NCBI GenBank assembly: GCA_964590645.1
Contig: CAZPYJ010000004.1
Location: 1 to 64,000 of the forward strand
From: JAGNHN01 sp964590645
GTDB lineage: Bacteria > Bacteroidota > Bacteroidia > Bacteroidales > JAGNHN01
Direction: 5' to 3'
DNA: 64,000 nt
Position numbers and translations under genes: made by a program. The notes under the pieces are model-generated. The model had not been told where the DNA came from. It saw only the letters and a program-made list of their open reading frames with translations, and searched no databases. Positions 54,201 through 63,504 of the stretch are shown in pieces. Numbering within the stretch: the stretch's first letter is position 1; every line of letters begins with the position of its first letter.

Positions 54201-57200
54201 CTGAGATAGATCCGCTGGTTGGCCATATTGTAATTATTCACTGAATTGCCGACGTAGAAGGCGATCGTGTCAATATTACCTTTGGTATTCAGTTCAGCAG
54301 CAGTATATATAGTTCCGCTGTATCCGTAGCCATAAAATCCATTCACAGGGATATTATTCTGTGTTGTCGTTCCTGTACCTATGGTCACGGAGTTGGCCCC
54401 TCCGTCTGTCTGGGCTTCTACCCAATACACCTCCTGACCATAGAGGATGGGAGTAGTGTAGGAAGGTCCGGTGGCAAGCTCATTGCTCGCTGTTTCGGTC
54501 TTATACCAGAAGATGGAATCGGGTGAGCTGGCGGTAAGTGTGGCTGCTGTAGCGTATTGTATGGTCGCATTGCTCACCACCGGGTCGGGTGGGCTGTAGA
54601 GGGATTCTACGCTGGTGAAGGTTGTATCGTTGTGGTTTTCAAAATCACCCACCAGGGTGGTGTAGGCTATGATATCCCATACGGTATCCTGGGTGTAAGC
54701 GGTCAGGTCTACCAATTGGTTGAAGGTATAGCTGATGGCCGCATTGGGCAGGATGGTGGCAGAAACAGTTTCGGTTACTGTGCTGTTGGGGATTTGTTTG
54801 ACATAGTAGCTGGCCTGCAGGCCTCCGTTGATGGTATCCAGTCCCACATTTTTAATCACAATGGTCACGGGCTCCTGTCCTACAAAACAGCCCTCTTCAT
54901 CAGGCTCCGGCAGAGCCATAGCCTGGGCATTTTGCAGGGGGTCACCGTAGAAGGATTTGCAGAAATGGTTGTTACCAATATTGACGTCTCCGGTCACATC
55001 GGTATAGGCACAGATATCATTGGGTCCGCCTGCCACGGTAAGCTGTGTCTGGAAAGCATACAGAGTGATTCCCCCTGGAAGCAGGGTGCCTGTCCACTGC
55101 TCTGTGACCGGGGGATTATTGTTGTGCTCGTAGATGACATCGCAGGAGGTCAGGGTGTCCAGTCCGTAGTTTTTAATGGCCACCGTAACGGTTTGCAAGG
55201 AGGCTTCCGGCACCAGGGAGCCCGGGGTGATGATGGCCGAAACACCGCCATCGAAGGGGATTTGGGGGTACATCACCACGGTATAGTCTTCCGTTTCTCC
55301 AATGCCGTAAGTACCGCAGGGCTGAACATTGTTCAGGTTGTTGGTTTCCTGCAGGACTACCCGCATATGGGCTATGCCCGGATTGACCCAGGTGGGGATG
55401 GTGATCGTGGCACCGGTTTGGAAACTGTAATATGGAATGGTGCCTGCGAAGGCGGTTTCAGTCGCCGGGTCAAAGGTGCCGCTGCGGTCGTAGTCGATGA
55501 ATAACTTAACGGCTGCAACAGAACTGGCAGCATTTCCTGCCACAATTCTTCGCACCTGGAAGTTATACGACTGACTGATGGCCAGTTGAACTGAAGGGGC
55601 ATTGGAGGTCCAGTCGGTATATCCGTTTACGGCTGTGGGATTGTTGGTGCCGGGCTGGGCATTGCCATTGTTCAGATTGCTGAAGGTGATATTCCCGATG
55701 TCTGAACCTGTGGCCGCATTCACGGCATAAGAGGGGCAGTAGTTGGGCACTGAATGCACCACCAGGCGTGAGATCGTATCGTTCAGGTATGTGGTGTCTC
55801 CGGCCAGGGCTACCCAGACGGTAAACTGATAGTTGCCCGGGGTGGAAAGGTCGGCCACCTGATTGAAAACGTAATCGGCCGTATCTCCGGGGATCAGGGT
55901 GTCCGGGAAGATTTCAGTAATAGTGGGGTTGCTGTTGATTTTATAGTTCAGGGGGAAGTTATGAATGGTATCCCCGCCAAAGTTCACGATCCTGACAGAT
56001 ACTTCTTCGTTCGGAAGCATATTGATGGCCGATACCGGCTTGTGCATTGCAATCAGGGCTGCATCGAAGGGTGGCTTGTCTCCTACGTCAATAAAATAGG
56101 GTCGGATGGCCGAGGGGCAGGGCAATGAACCAACGGAGGTGGCATTGCGATAATACACCGTGTCTTCAAAAAGGATGGGGGTGACAAAGCTGCTTCCCGT
56201 AAAGACTAGTTGCGTACCATTGGAGTCGGCATACCATTTGACGGTGGTATTGGGTATGCTGGTGGTGAGGGTAGCGGTGGTGGCGTAGTTGATGGTGTCG
56301 TAGAGGATGGGTGGATCCGGGGGTACGAAGCCGGAAGTAAAGAACTTGGTTTGGTTGTTATTTGTGGGAATCGGGTCACCCAGCAGGATGATGCGTGCCT
56401 TGAGTTCAAAGGTGACGTTCCCTGTGGGGGCGTTTACATCAATCAGGGAGTCGAAGGTATAGTGCAGGATCTGATTGAGCAGGATGGTATCTGTAATGTA
56501 TTCGGTGACCGTATCGGTGGTACCGGCGATCCAGTATTGCGCCCAGAGATTTCCGGCTATGGTCTCCAGTCCGGTATTTTTGATCTGGACTTTCACTTCC
56601 TCCAGGCCCAGCCCGCAAGCCGTATTCGGTGAGGTGATGGAGAGCAGGGCGGCTTCCTGGGTGCTGGCCGTAAAGCAATGCTGTCCGATCTGCGGGGAGT
56701 AGGCAACGTTTTTCGAGAGGGAATTGTCAATGGCCACCAGGCGGTAGCAGATCTGATCCAGGTGGGTCACCGCCGGAATGCTGCCGGTCCAGTTGTTTCC
56801 ACTGGTATTCACCAGCCATACCGTATCTGGTACTCCGTTGAGGGTGTAGGGGATGTATGCCTGATAGATACCGGAAACGTCGGTAATCTGCGCTGTGAAG
56901 TTGAAGGGGCCGGTATTGAAGATATTTCCGTTAAGCACGGGGGTAAAAGAAATGATATTGGGTGGGGTCAGCTCGGAGAGGGCTGCGGTAACCTTGATGT
57001 TGTCAATCAGCCATCCATAGCGGTTCTCTCCTCCAATATTCCCGCCATCGCTCAGCTTGAATCGCACGGCACAGCCTGTGGTGGAGGCCGTGAAGGCAGA
57101 GATGTCAAAGGTCTCTGATTTCCACCAGCTGTTGGTAGGCTGAGCTAATGCTACGCCCGGAGCCCAAAGGCTCCCGTAAGAGCTCTCCGCAAAGCGGCTG

Positions 57201-57598
57201 CCCAGTCCTGAGAAACTGGCTGTGCCCAGGTAGTGGGTAGCAGTAAGTTTGTTCCAGGTCAGGCCGCTGTCGCCGGTGACCTCTATCTCAGCATTGTCAA
57301 AGAAGCTGATCTTACAGATCTGGTCAAACTGCAGCAAAACGTAGGTATTTCCTGTGGTTGAGAAGAAATCCGTGGTCAGGTAGGCCGTTCCTTGAGGGAC
57401 TACTTTAGCTGTATCTGAATGCGGCCCGCTTACGGATAACTGGCTGCTTATTGCCCAATGTGGCACTCCGGAGGTAGCCGTGGAAGTCACACTGTCATCC
57501 AATGTGGGCGGATCAAAGTTTTCTGTGTACACAACAACCTGTGCATTTAGAGCCAGGCTGAGAAGGATGGATACCAGGAGGAGTAAACCTTTCTTCAT
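51230..57598 (-). CDS. Giant secreted repeat protein with GEVED domains and T9SS sorting domain
   Basis: 2122 residues from MKKGLLLLVSILLSLALNAQ, a standard signal peptide; the frame extends 14 codons upstream without support. It begins with a jelly-roll-like domain (YTENFDPPTLDD), then alternates CARDB/immunoglobulin-like modules with the theme V-x-I-x-N-x-G-x-D-T-I. Two GEVED domains lie near 621-778 and 1369-1523 (VKLFIDYDRSGTFDP / VKVYIDYNRNGIFNI and YGIGETEDYTV / YTYGETEDYLA). A second jelly roll lies near 1620-1780 (WERGIPSG ... WILDNLEITIP). The type A sorting domain occupies the last 80 residues (NIPNPALNMTLIPF ... MIVQ). Probably a long surface adhesin or stalk. Own terminator; the next gene upstream (folC) is 145 bases away. 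Confidence 0.93.
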   Translation of the reverse strand: MKKGLLLLVSILLSLALNAQVVVYTENFDPPTLDDSVTSTATSGVPHWAISSQLSVSGPHSDTAKVVPQGTAYLTTDFFSTTGNTYVLLQFDQICKISFFDNAEIEVTGDSGLTWNKLTATHYLGTASFSGLGSRFAESSYGSLWAPGVALAQPTNSWWKSETFDISAFTASTTGCAVRFKLSDGGNIGGENRYGWLIDNIKVTAALSELTPPNIISFTPVLNGNIFNTGPFNFTAQITDVSGIYQAYIPYTLNGVPDTVWLVNTSGNNWTGSIPAVTHLDQICYRLVAIDNSLSKNVAYSPQIGQHCFTASTQEAALLSITSPNTACGLGLEEVKVQIKNTGLETIAGNLWAQYWIAGTTDTVTEYITDTILLNQILHYTFDSLIDVNAPTGNVTFELKARIILLGDPIPTNNNQTKFFTSGFVPPDPPILYDTINYATTATLTTSIPNTTVKWYADSNGTQLVFTGSSFVTPILFEDTVYYRNATSVGSLPCPSAIRPYFIDVGDKPPFDAALIAMHKPVSAINMLPNEEVSVRIVNFGGDTIHNFPLNYKINSNPTITEIFPDTLIPGDTADYVFNQVADLSTPGNYQFTVWVALAGDTTYLNDTISRLVVHSVPNYCPSYAVNAATGSDIGNITFSNLNNGNAQPGTNNPTAVNGYTDWTSNAPSVQLAISQSYNFQVRRIVAGNAASSVAAVKLFIDYDRSGTFDPATETAFAGTIPYYSFQTGATITIPTWVNPGIAHMRVVLQETNNLNNVQPCGTYGIGETEDYTVVMYPQIPFDGGVSAIITPGSLVPEASLQTVTVAIKNYGLDTLTSCDVIYEHNNNPPVTEQWTGTLLPGGITLYAFQTQLTVAGGPNDICAYTDVTGDVNIGNNHFCKSFYGDPLQNAQAMALPEPDEEGCFVGQEPVTIVIKNVGLDTINGGLQASYYVKQIPNSTVTETVSATILPNAAISYTFNQLVDLTAYTQDTVWDIIAYTTLVGDFENHNDTTFTSVESLYSPPDPVVSNATIQYATAATLTASSPDSIFWYKTETASNELATGPSYTTPILYGQEVYWVEAQTDGGANSVTIGTGTTTQNNIPVNGFYGYGYSGTIYTAAELNTKGNIDTIAFYVGNSVNNYNMANQRIYLSHYSASNFPNANYIPNTSMTQVYNGPINWSGPGWFKIPLSTPFNYNGTDNILVWWENHLGSWSSGYPTFRFTNATGNKGLWRRQDGSFPTTPGTLTTNRPNIQFLGSGGGCPSNRVPDTVFVQNIPPYDGALLAITEPVSGVNLSPAEPVSVKIRNYGTQAISNFGVSYQINGGIIRTDTISQTLQQNDTLLYTFAQTANLEFYDTYQFKAWISVPNDATGTNDTLYKSVKCLIPPYCLSYATNAATYTDIGNVTISNLNNGNPNPATSNPSAQNGYTDFTHLTPVMLSPTVAYPISISRISSSTLYTGNVGVKVYIDYNRNGIFNIPGELAFSGVFSGSNPTVTGTLTVPVTATPGMTMMRVVMDRYGAAPACGTYTYGETEDYLALIIPMIPNDAGVTDILSPGELSTAGVTSPITVKIQNFGTNTLGSVDIAYEVNNGPPTTYTYLNPLAPQATAIVNLPALTLGNGNHRICAYTIVPGDSNAFNDTRCIDCYAEFTAGLPYINNFDQAAAEFWPDSLPNQWERGIPSGTVLNSAISNPNVWGTTLDGPYIHNGANFLYTPRFNHLITGIDSLKFWQRFNTHSGDGAAIQYKSILGWKLLGAPNDPNGVNWYNSPQNLWTGNGGQNGWMHSAYNLKNIYDMAEPTQFRFIFFTTAANSNNFEGWILDNLEITIPIIPKDAGVIEIIGPPSPTIIGTDIDVEIRIQNFGSDTLFSIPVRYKVNGATVNTGMWTGALPPDSTTTYTFQPMASPLFDYVLCAFTDVSGDINGYNNMSCDTYNVLPPNYDLAVTQIISPQNPTIHGDSATVTVQVENRGLNPFTTFDLQYTVAGNIIATETWTDAANPFMPGDTLYYTFQQKYKHDYIGFYYLCSRTLVSGDGYPWNDEKCTILEELYTEVTETDLEGFSMSQNIPNPALNMTLIPFKLPSYGTYQFGLLNYLGQPVFTQERTVNAGLHQIELDADALTAGVYFYYLEFEGRRLVRKMIVQ

Positions 57599-57742
57599 TA
57601 TTATCACGGTTTTACAGATTGACGTTCGGTTTGAATTCAAGCATTCACAGTCGGTAAAGATAGTTTTTTTTGAACAATCTTCGCCGCTTACTGCCTAAAC
57701 AGACACCATCCCAAGCCTTATAGTTGCTTGAATAATGAAGGT

Positions 57743-59038
57743 TCAGAGAATTATTTCTGCCACTACGAATGTGGAGCCACCCACATATATGCTCCCGGAT
57801 GGGGAGACTTGGGTTTTAGCGTTCTCAAACGCCTCCTGCACGCTTGCCCAGGCCTGTCCTTTCAATCCAAGACTTCTTGCCGCATCCCTGACTTTCTCTG
57901 CCGGCATTCCCCTTTCTACGGCAGGTTTACAGAAGTAGTAGTCAGCGTCAGCAGGCAAGAGGGAAAGCAGGGCATAAGGATCCTTGTCTTCTGCCATCCC
58001 GAATACCAGATGCCGGTCGGCGGCAGGACAGCGCATCCATTGTTCCATTCCTGCTTTCAATCCTTCCGGATTATGGGCAGTATCTGCCACAATCAGCGGG
58101 GATGTGGACAGGATTTCCCAACGTCCTCTTAAGCCAGTGGTTTTTTTGACATTGCGTATGCCCTGGAAAAGGGCGGCAACATCCACAGGAAAGTCTTCGT
58201 GCAATGGGATCAGGGCTGTTAAAACGCTGGCCAGATTTTCTAACTGGACTATGGATGCAAGGGGGCAGGCTATCTTTTTCATCCGGCCATAAAGGGGATG
58301 ATCTGCATCGAATACCAACAGCCTTTCTGCCCCTTTAAGCAAATGAGCATTATGCAGCCTCACTTCTTTCTCAGACAGGAACAGGGGTGCTTGCATTTCT
58401 GTGGCTTTTTGACGGAAGACCGGGAGGAGTTCTTCGGGCATTTTCCCCAGAACCACAGGAACCCCGGATTTGATAATCCCGGCTTTTTCTTTTGCTATGG
58501 AGGGCAGGTCATTACCCAGAAAACGCTGGTGGTCGTGACCGATATTGGTAATGATACTTACTTCAGGATGAATGACATTGGTTGAGTCGAGACGTCCTCC
58601 CATTCCTGTTTCAATCACAGCAATATCTACCTTTTCTCTGGAGAAATGATCAAAGGCCATCCCTACGGTCATTTCAAAAAAGGAAGGTTGAATATGTCGG
58701 AAGGCGCTCCGGTAGCGGGATACATATTTCATTACCGCTTCTTCCTGAATCATTGCTCCCTGGATACGTATCCTTTCTCTGAAGTCGGTAAGATGAGGGG
58801 ATGTGTAGAGTCCGGTTCGGTATCCTGCTTCCTGAAGGATGGCAGTCAGCAGATGGGCCACGGAGCCTTTGCCATTGGTGCCGGCGATATGGACAGATGG
58901 AAAGCGGGTTTGCGGATTGCCTTGTTCACTGAGCAGGGCCAGGGTATTGCCCAGGTCACTTTTATAGGCCGCTGCTCCGATGCGCTGGTACATCGGCAGC
59001 TGGCTGAAAAGCCAGTCCAGGGTTTCCCGGTAATTCAT
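57743..59038 (-). CDS. folC: Bifunctional folylpolyglutamate / dihydrofolate synthase
   Basis: 431 residues. The Mur-ligase-type ATP site HIAGTNGKGSVAHLL and the folate-family SPHLTDFRERIRIQG are clear, as are the metal-site residues in ETGMGGRLDSTNV and ADTAHNPEG. It adds glutamate to dihydropteroate and polyglutamate tails to folates. The start overlaps the stop of the TonB gene by one base (TGATG), so it is the last gene of the exbB-exbD-tonB-folC transcript. Confidence 0.95.
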   Translation of the reverse strand: MNYRETLDWLFSQLPMYQRIGAAAYKSDLGNTLALLSEQGNPQTRFPSVHIAGTNGKGSVAHLLTAILQEAGYRTGLYTSPHLTDFRERIRIQGAMIQEEAVMKYVSRYRSAFRHIQPSFFEMTVGMAFDHFSREKVDIAVIETGMGGRLDSTNVIHPEVSIITNIGHDHQRFLGNDLPSIAKEKAGIIKSGVPVVLGKMPEELLPVFRQKATEMQAPLFLSEKEVRLHNAHLLKGAERLLVFDADHPLYGRMKKIACPLASIVQLENLASVLTALIPLHEDFPVDVAALFQGIRNVKKTTGLRGRWEILSTSPLIVADTAHNPEGLKAGMEQWMRCPAADRHLVFGMAEDKDPYALLSLLPADADYYFCKPAVERGMPAEKVRDAARSLGLKGQAWASVQEAFENAKTQVSPSGSIYVGGSTFVVAEIIL

Positions 59039-59838
59039 CAGTTCTTAATGAGAAAGTGATAGGTGATGGTTCCTTTTTGCTCTTCCGGGGCATCGGGTTT
59101 GGCGTTGAAGCGTGCTCTTTTTGCGGCTTCCTCCGCCAGTTTTTGCAATACAGGACTGGCCGTGGTTGTACCGCGGGCACCCGGAATGGCTTTGGTTACC
59201 CTTCCGTAGCGATCTACCCAGATGCTGACTACTACCGTTCCGCTTTCCGAGAAAGTGGGGGCAGGTTTGGGCAAGTGGTCTGCTTTTCTTCCTCCAAGGC
59301 TGAAGGATATCCCGTCTCCGGCACCGCCGCTGCCATCATAATTCCCTGCACCAGCTGTACCGGTGGGCTTGCCCTGGTCTCCCGCTTGTCCGGTTTCTCC
59401 CTGGCTTCCCTGTCCTGTAGTTCCGCTCTGCCTGCCCGGATAGAGGGCCCGGGGATCTACTTTGGGTTCTTCCGGTTTTACCTCTTTGGGTTGTTCTGCC
59501 GGTTTCTCAGTGAGGGGCTTTGTTTCCGTTTTTGGTTTTTCCCTGGGTTTTTCCGGCAGTCTTATCGATTCTTCGATATCCTGTGTGCTGATGTTCTCTT
59601 CAGGCTCAGGCTGGCTGGAGACCGGACTTGGAGTAGCCGTCGGTGGCGGGGTTTCCGGTTGGATTTCTCCCATTCCCTGATCACTGTACCCCAGGTCTAC
59701 AACCACTCCCTCTTCACCGGGCAGAGGAAGGGGTGTGGTAAAAGCGAACAGCAACAGACCCAGCAAGAGCAAGCCGTGAAAGATCACGGTGCCCAGGATG
59801 GCTGCCCGCCGGTCTTTATCTTCTGTTGGCCTCATCAT
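59038..59838 (-). CDS. TonB-family energy-transducing protein
   Basis: 266 residues: a membrane anchor near 14-36 (ILGTVIFHGLLLLGLLLFAF), a Pro/Glu/Lys-rich periplasmic spacer (about 55-125), a Gly/Thr-rich flexible stretch (about 130-180) and a C-terminal TonB-type domain (VVVSIWVDRYGRVTKAIPGARGTT ... RARFNAKPDAPEEQKGTITYHFLI). It should carry proton-motive energy from ExbBD to outer-membrane receptors, or serve a Tol-like role. The start overlaps the ExbD stop by four bases (ATGA). Confidence 0.9.
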   Translation of the reverse strand: MMRPTEDKDRRAAILGTVIFHGLLLLGLLLFAFTTPLPLPGEEGVVVDLGYSDQGMGEIQPETPPPTATPSPVSSQPEPEENISTQDIEESIRLPEKPREKPKTETKPLTEKPAEQPKEVKPEEPKVDPRALYPGRQSGTTGQGSQGETGQAGDQGKPTGTAGAGNYDGSGGAGDGISFSLGGRKADHLPKPAPTFSESGTVVVSIWVDRYGRVTKAIPGARGTTTASPVLQKLAEEAAKRARFNAKPDAPEEQKGTITYHFLIKN

Positions 59839-60245
59839 CGGGGTGTCGTCGCCAAAATAACCTTATGCCGGGTTTCAAATTTACGATTGATGTCGTTCAC
59901 CGCATCAATCACATTTACAATATATTGTACCGGAACATCTTTATGTGAACGCAAGACCACTGATGCCTCGGTTTCTCCAATCAGGGCCACATCCAGTCCG
60001 GCTGCCAGTTCTGATTCGTTCACGGCCTGCTCTTCCAGAAAATACTGCTTATCTTCATTGATATAGACTGTGATGGTCTGTTTGGCCAGGGTCTTGCTGC
60101 TGCTGGTCGGAAGCAGTAATTTGATGGCATTGGGTGCAACCAGGGTAGAGGTAAGCATAAAGAATATCAGCAGGAGGAAAACCAGGTCGGACATAGAGGC
60201 CGTGCTGAATTCCGTACTGCGTTTATTTCTGATCTGAATGGCCAT
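59835..60245 (-). CDS. exbD: ExbD/TolR-family proton channel subunit
   Basis: 136 residues. One helix near 20-40 with the conserved Asp (STASMSDLVFLLLIFFML) that takes part in proton movement, then a periplasmic ExbD domain (TITVYINEDKQYFLEEQAVNESEL ... VLRSHKDVPVQYIVNVIDAV). It works with the MotA/TolQ/ExbB-type protein encoded 14 bases upstream and the TonB protein that overlaps its end. Whether the complex is Exb- or Tol-type is not settled by sequence; no tolB or pal is nearby. Confidence 0.93.
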   Translation of the reverse strand: MAIQIRNKRSTEFSTASMSDLVFLLLIFFMLTSTLVAPNAIKLLLPTSSSKTLAKQTITVYINEDKQYFLEEQAVNESELAAGLDVALIGETEASVVLRSHKDVPVQYIVNVIDAVNDINRKFETRHKVILATTPR

Positions 60246-60259
60246 AGTTAAAGTCTTAT

Positions 60260-60967
60260 TTATTTCGCCGGCTCATACAGCAAGTCCATAAATTCCGTGG
60301 CCCTGGCCTCCAGGATGAAAACCAGTTTTTCTATTCTGGCTACCAAAACATTGTAACAGATATAGGCTATGATGCCCACGATGAGTCCGCCGATAGTGGT
60401 GATCATCGCCTGATAAATCCCGGATGACAATAAGGCAATATCAATATTGTTACCGGCCATCGACATATCGTAAAATGCCCTCACCATACCAATGACGGTA
60501 CCCAAAAACCCGATCATCGGTCCGGCCCCTGCAATGGTAGCCAGTGTGGCGATGTTTTTCTCCAGCTTGGACACTTCCAGCTTCCCCACATTTTCGATGG
60601 CTGCATTGATGTCGTTCAACGGTTTTCCAATGCGTTGCACCCCCTTTTCAATCATCCGGGCGATGGGGCTGCGTGTGCTTTTACACAATGCCTGGGCTGC
60701 ATCTATCCTGCCATCGTGGATGAAGTCCCTGATGTTATTCATAAAGTTGTAATCTTCCTGGGATGCCCTGTTGATGGCCAGGAAGCGCTCCAGGAAAATA
60801 TAGACTGCGATGATGGAGAAAACTCCCAGGACAGCCAGGATCCATCCCCCTTTCATCGCCAGTTCCCAGAGGGATAAACTGATCTGCCCCGCCGGCTCTG
60901 CAGCCAGGCTGTCAACCGCGGCCATACCAGCCTCATTGATCTGTAACAAAATGAATGCGAACATCAT
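60260..60967 (-). CDS. MotA/TolQ/ExbB-family proton channel protein
   Basis: 235 residues with three helices: about 33-53 (GGWILAVLGVFSIIAVYIFLE), 140-165 (TIAGAGPMIGFLGTVIGMV) and 185-210 (AMITTIGGLIVGIIAYICYNVLVA). The GPMIGFLGTVIGMV segment is the family hallmark. It is the stator of an energy-transducing complex in the inner membrane, with ExbD and TonB encoded downstream. First gene of the operon; it starts only about 30 bases after the terminator of anmK. Confidence 0.93.
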   Translation of the reverse strand: MMFAFILLQINEAGMAAVDSLAAEPAGQISLSLWELAMKGGWILAVLGVFSIIAVYIFLERFLAINRASQEDYNFMNNIRDFIHDGRIDAAQALCKSTRSPIARMIEKGVQRIGKPLNDINAAIENVGKLEVSKLEKNIATLATIAGAGPMIGFLGTVIGMVRAFYDMSMAGNNIDIALLSSGIYQAMITTIGGLIVGIIAYICYNVLVARIEKLVFILEARATEFMDLLYEPAK

Positions 60968-60996
60968 ATTCTCAGCTTTGCTTCAAAATTAGCCAC

Positions 60997-61025
60997 AAAA
61001 AAAGGACGGACGTTTTCCATCCTTT
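60997..61025 (-). terminator. Terminator downstream of anmK
   Basis: On the minus strand AAAGGATGGA-AAACG-TCCGTCCTTT (61025-61001, one G-U pair) with seven Ts (61003-60997). It lies about 105 bases after the anmK stop and 30 before the ExbB-type start, so the exb operon needs a promoter inside or beyond the hairpin, or read-through. Confidence 0.82.
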
Positions 61026-61129
61026 GCACTTGTCAACACAAAAATGTTAATTGGCCACAAACAAGGTAAACGTCAAATTATTGCATTTTGCACAGCGCTC
61101 AATAATCCGAGTTTTTTGTCCGGCATAGT

Positions 61130-62206
61130 TTACGGATGGCTGAGCAAGCCGCTGCAATGATCCCGGGCAGCTCCTGTAGCGCTGGCCAGCACATTGTGGA
61201 GATACAAAAGCCTGCGCAGGCCCAAAAAGGCAAAGATCAGGGCTTCCTTAAAGTGAAGAATTTCCTTTTCCGCTGTGATGAGGCTTGACTCAGGGCAGAA
61301 TTCGGATAGCAAAGAAACCAGGTAGTGGTTCAAGGCTCCTCCTCCGCTCAGCAATACCCTGCCTGCCCCTGAACGCTTGATTTCAGTGCTGATTTGCTGT
61401 GCGATGTGATGGGTGAGGGTGTGCAGCAGCCCGGATGCCTGCTTCTTATATGGTTCTGTAATGGGAAGAAAGTGTGTTTTCATCCATTCTTCACCGAGCG
61501 ATTTGGGCATTTTCTGCTCATAATAGGGCAGGGCATTCAGCTGTGCAAGCAGTTCCGGGAACATCGACCCGGATGCTGCGATGCGGCCTTCCGGGTCGTA
61601 CACTTTCCCAAGCATTTCGGCATACAGGTTCAAAACCTTATTGGCCGGACAGATATCATAGGCGATTCTGCTGCCTTTCCACCCATACGATATATTGGCA
61701 AATCCCCCGATGTTCAGGCAGGCGTCGTAGTCGGAGAACAGGAGGGCATCTCCCAGGGGAACCAGGGGCGCCCCCTGCCCGCCTTTCAGTACATCGGCTG
61801 TTCTGAAATCACTAACCACCTGGTAGCCTGATGCGATGGCCAGGGCTTGCCCTTCTCCGGCCTGAAAAGTAAAACCTGCTTCCGGCTGATGAAATACAGT
61901 GTGCCCGTGGCTGGCGATTAGCTCGCAGGACCATCCGCTTGCGGCGATAAATTCTCCAGCCTGCACACCGAGGTAGCGTCCATAATCCAGATGGAGTTTT
62001 AAGAGTGACTCCCCGTCCAGAAGCTGGGCTCCCTTCAACCTTGTCTGCCATTCATCAGAATAGGGGAGGGTTTCCCCGCAAAGGATAGTGTAGTTCCACT
62101 GTTCCTCTTCCTGCCAGAAACGGCAAAGAGCAATGTCCAGACCATCCAGGGAAGTGCCCGACATTAAACCGCAGACATTGTAATATGTGGGATCAGGGCG
62201 ACTCAT
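61130..62206 (-). CDS. anmK: Anhydro-N-acetylmuramic acid kinase
   Basis: 358 residues. Family motifs: GLMSGTSLDGLDIALC at the N-terminus (ATP site), ASHGHTVFHQPEAG, DFRTADVLKGGQGAPLVPLGD, LNIGGFANIS and LLSGGGALNHYL. It opens and phosphorylates 1,6-anhydro-MurNAc for peptidoglycan recycling. It starts three bases after the murF stop, which links synthesis and recycling of the cell wall in one transcript. A terminator follows. Confidence 0.95.
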   Translation of the reverse strand: MSRPDPTYYNVCGLMSGTSLDGLDIALCRFWQEEEQWNYTILCGETLPYSDEWQTRLKGAQLLDGESLLKLHLDYGRYLGVQAGEFIAASGWSCELIASHGHTVFHQPEAGFTFQAGEGQALAIASGYQVVSDFRTADVLKGGQGAPLVPLGDALLFSDYDACLNIGGFANISYGWKGSRIAYDICPANKVLNLYAEMLGKVYDPEGRIAASGSMFPELLAQLNALPYYEQKMPKSLGEEWMKTHFLPITEPYKKQASGLLHTLTHHIAQQISTEIKRSGAGRVLLSGGGALNHYLVSLLSEFCPESSLITAEKEILHFKEALIFAFLGLRRLLYLHNVLASATGAARDHCSGLLSHP

Positions 62207-62209
62207 TGT

Positions 62210-63499
62210 TCAGAGGTATGGGAGCAGCTTTTCCAGGCCGATGCCACGCGAACCCTTCAACAATACATCCGCATTGCTGATCGGGTGGTCTTTGAGCCAT
62301 TGAATGCAGGACTCTGTATCCGCAAAAGCCTGGCTGCCTTTTCCGGCGCAGCCTTGAAACCACGGCCCGATGAACACCAGATTGGGGAAACCTGCCTCTG
62401 CCAGATAATGTACGATGGCCTGATGTTCAGCTTCCGATTCCTCGCCCAGCTCCAGCATATCTCCCAGGATCGCCCACTTTTCTTTGCCCTCCCATCGACT
62501 AAAATTCTCCAGTGCGAGCAGCATACTGGATGGGTTGGCATTGTAAGCATCCATCAGCAGGGTATTGCTTTGGGTGTGGATGACCTGGGAGCGATGGTTG
62601 GCGGGTTGATAGCTGGAAATGGCCTGAACTATCTTCGCCCAGGGAACCTTAAATTGCAGTCCTGCTGCTGCTGCTGCCAGCACGTTGGCCAGATTATAGT
62701 CCCCGCTCATTTGTGTCGCTGTTTCGGTTCCGGGATCCGGTGCTTTTTCCCAGCGTAATTTCAATAAGGCTTGCTCTGCGATGACCGAGGCAGAGGGGGT
62801 TTGGTCATTGCCGTATAAAATGCGGTGCATTCCTTCGCTCAGGCGCATAAGGAGGGGGTCAGCGGCATTGACGAATACCCTGCCTCCGTTTTCGCGGAGG
62901 AAGGTGTATAATTCTGTTTTGGCCCGGATGACTCCGGCATATCCGCCAAATCCTTCCAGGTGTGCTTTCCCGATATTGGTAATCAGGCCGTAGTCCGGCC
63001 TGGCTATTTCGCACAGCCTGGCTATTTCACCGGAATGGTTTGCACCCATTTCAATGACTGCGATTTCGGAATTCCTGGGGATGCTGAGGATACTGAGGGG
63101 AACTCCGATGTGGTTATTCAGGTTTCCGTGAGTTGCAAAAACCTGAAAAGTGGTTTTCAGTACCCTGTCGATCAGTTCTTTGGTCGTGGTTTTTCCATTG
63201 GAACCTGTGATAGCCAATATGGGGACGCTCAGTTCAGAACGGTACCTTATGGCCAATGCTTGCAGGGTCATCAGGCTATCTCCGGTCAGAAAGCAATCAG
63301 GGTGTGAAGCGGGGGCCAGCTGCGGGTCGTCGCAAACGACGGCTGCAGCACCTGCTTTCAGGGCGTCTTCCGCAAAGCGGTTTCCATTGTATTGTTCCCC
63401 CCTGAGGGCAAAGAACAGCTCACCTGCTTTCAATGTCCGGCTGTCGGTGCAAATAGTGGCACCATTGAGGAAAAGCTCGTAGAGATCGTTTGTTTTCAT
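62210..63499 (-). CDS. murF: UDP-N-acetylmuramoyl-tripeptide--D-alanyl-D-alanine ligase
   Basis: 429 residues from MKTNDLYELF. An in-frame Met six codons upstream lies inside a terminator hairpin and is rejected. Mur-ligase motifs: ITGSNGKTTTKELI (ATP), IEMGANHSGEI, NAADPLL and MDAYNANPSSM; the N-terminal substrate domain (TDSRTLKAGELFFALRGEQYNGN) is intact. It completes the UDP-MurNAc pentapeptide. The terminator of gldJ ends only 5 bases before its ATG, so expression probably depends on read-through or an internal promoter. Confidence 0.95.
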   Translation of the reverse strand: MKTNDLYELFLNGATICTDSRTLKAGELFFALRGEQYNGNRFAEDALKAGAAAVVCDDPQLAPASHPDCFLTGDSLMTLQALAIRYRSELSVPILAITGSNGKTTTKELIDRVLKTTFQVFATHGNLNNHIGVPLSILSIPRNSEIAVIEMGANHSGEIARLCEIARPDYGLITNIGKAHLEGFGGYAGVIRAKTELYTFLRENGGRVFVNAADPLLMRLSEGMHRILYGNDQTPSASVIAEQALLKLRWEKAPDPGTETATQMSGDYNLANVLAAAAAGLQFKVPWAKIVQAISSYQPANHRSQVIHTQSNTLLMDAYNANPSSMLLALENFSRWEGKEKWAILGDMLELGEESEAEHQAIVHYLAEAGFPNLVFIGPWFQGCAGKGSQAFADTESCIQWLKDHPISNADVLLKGSRGIGLEKLLPYL

Positions 63500-63504
63500 T
63501 CTAT

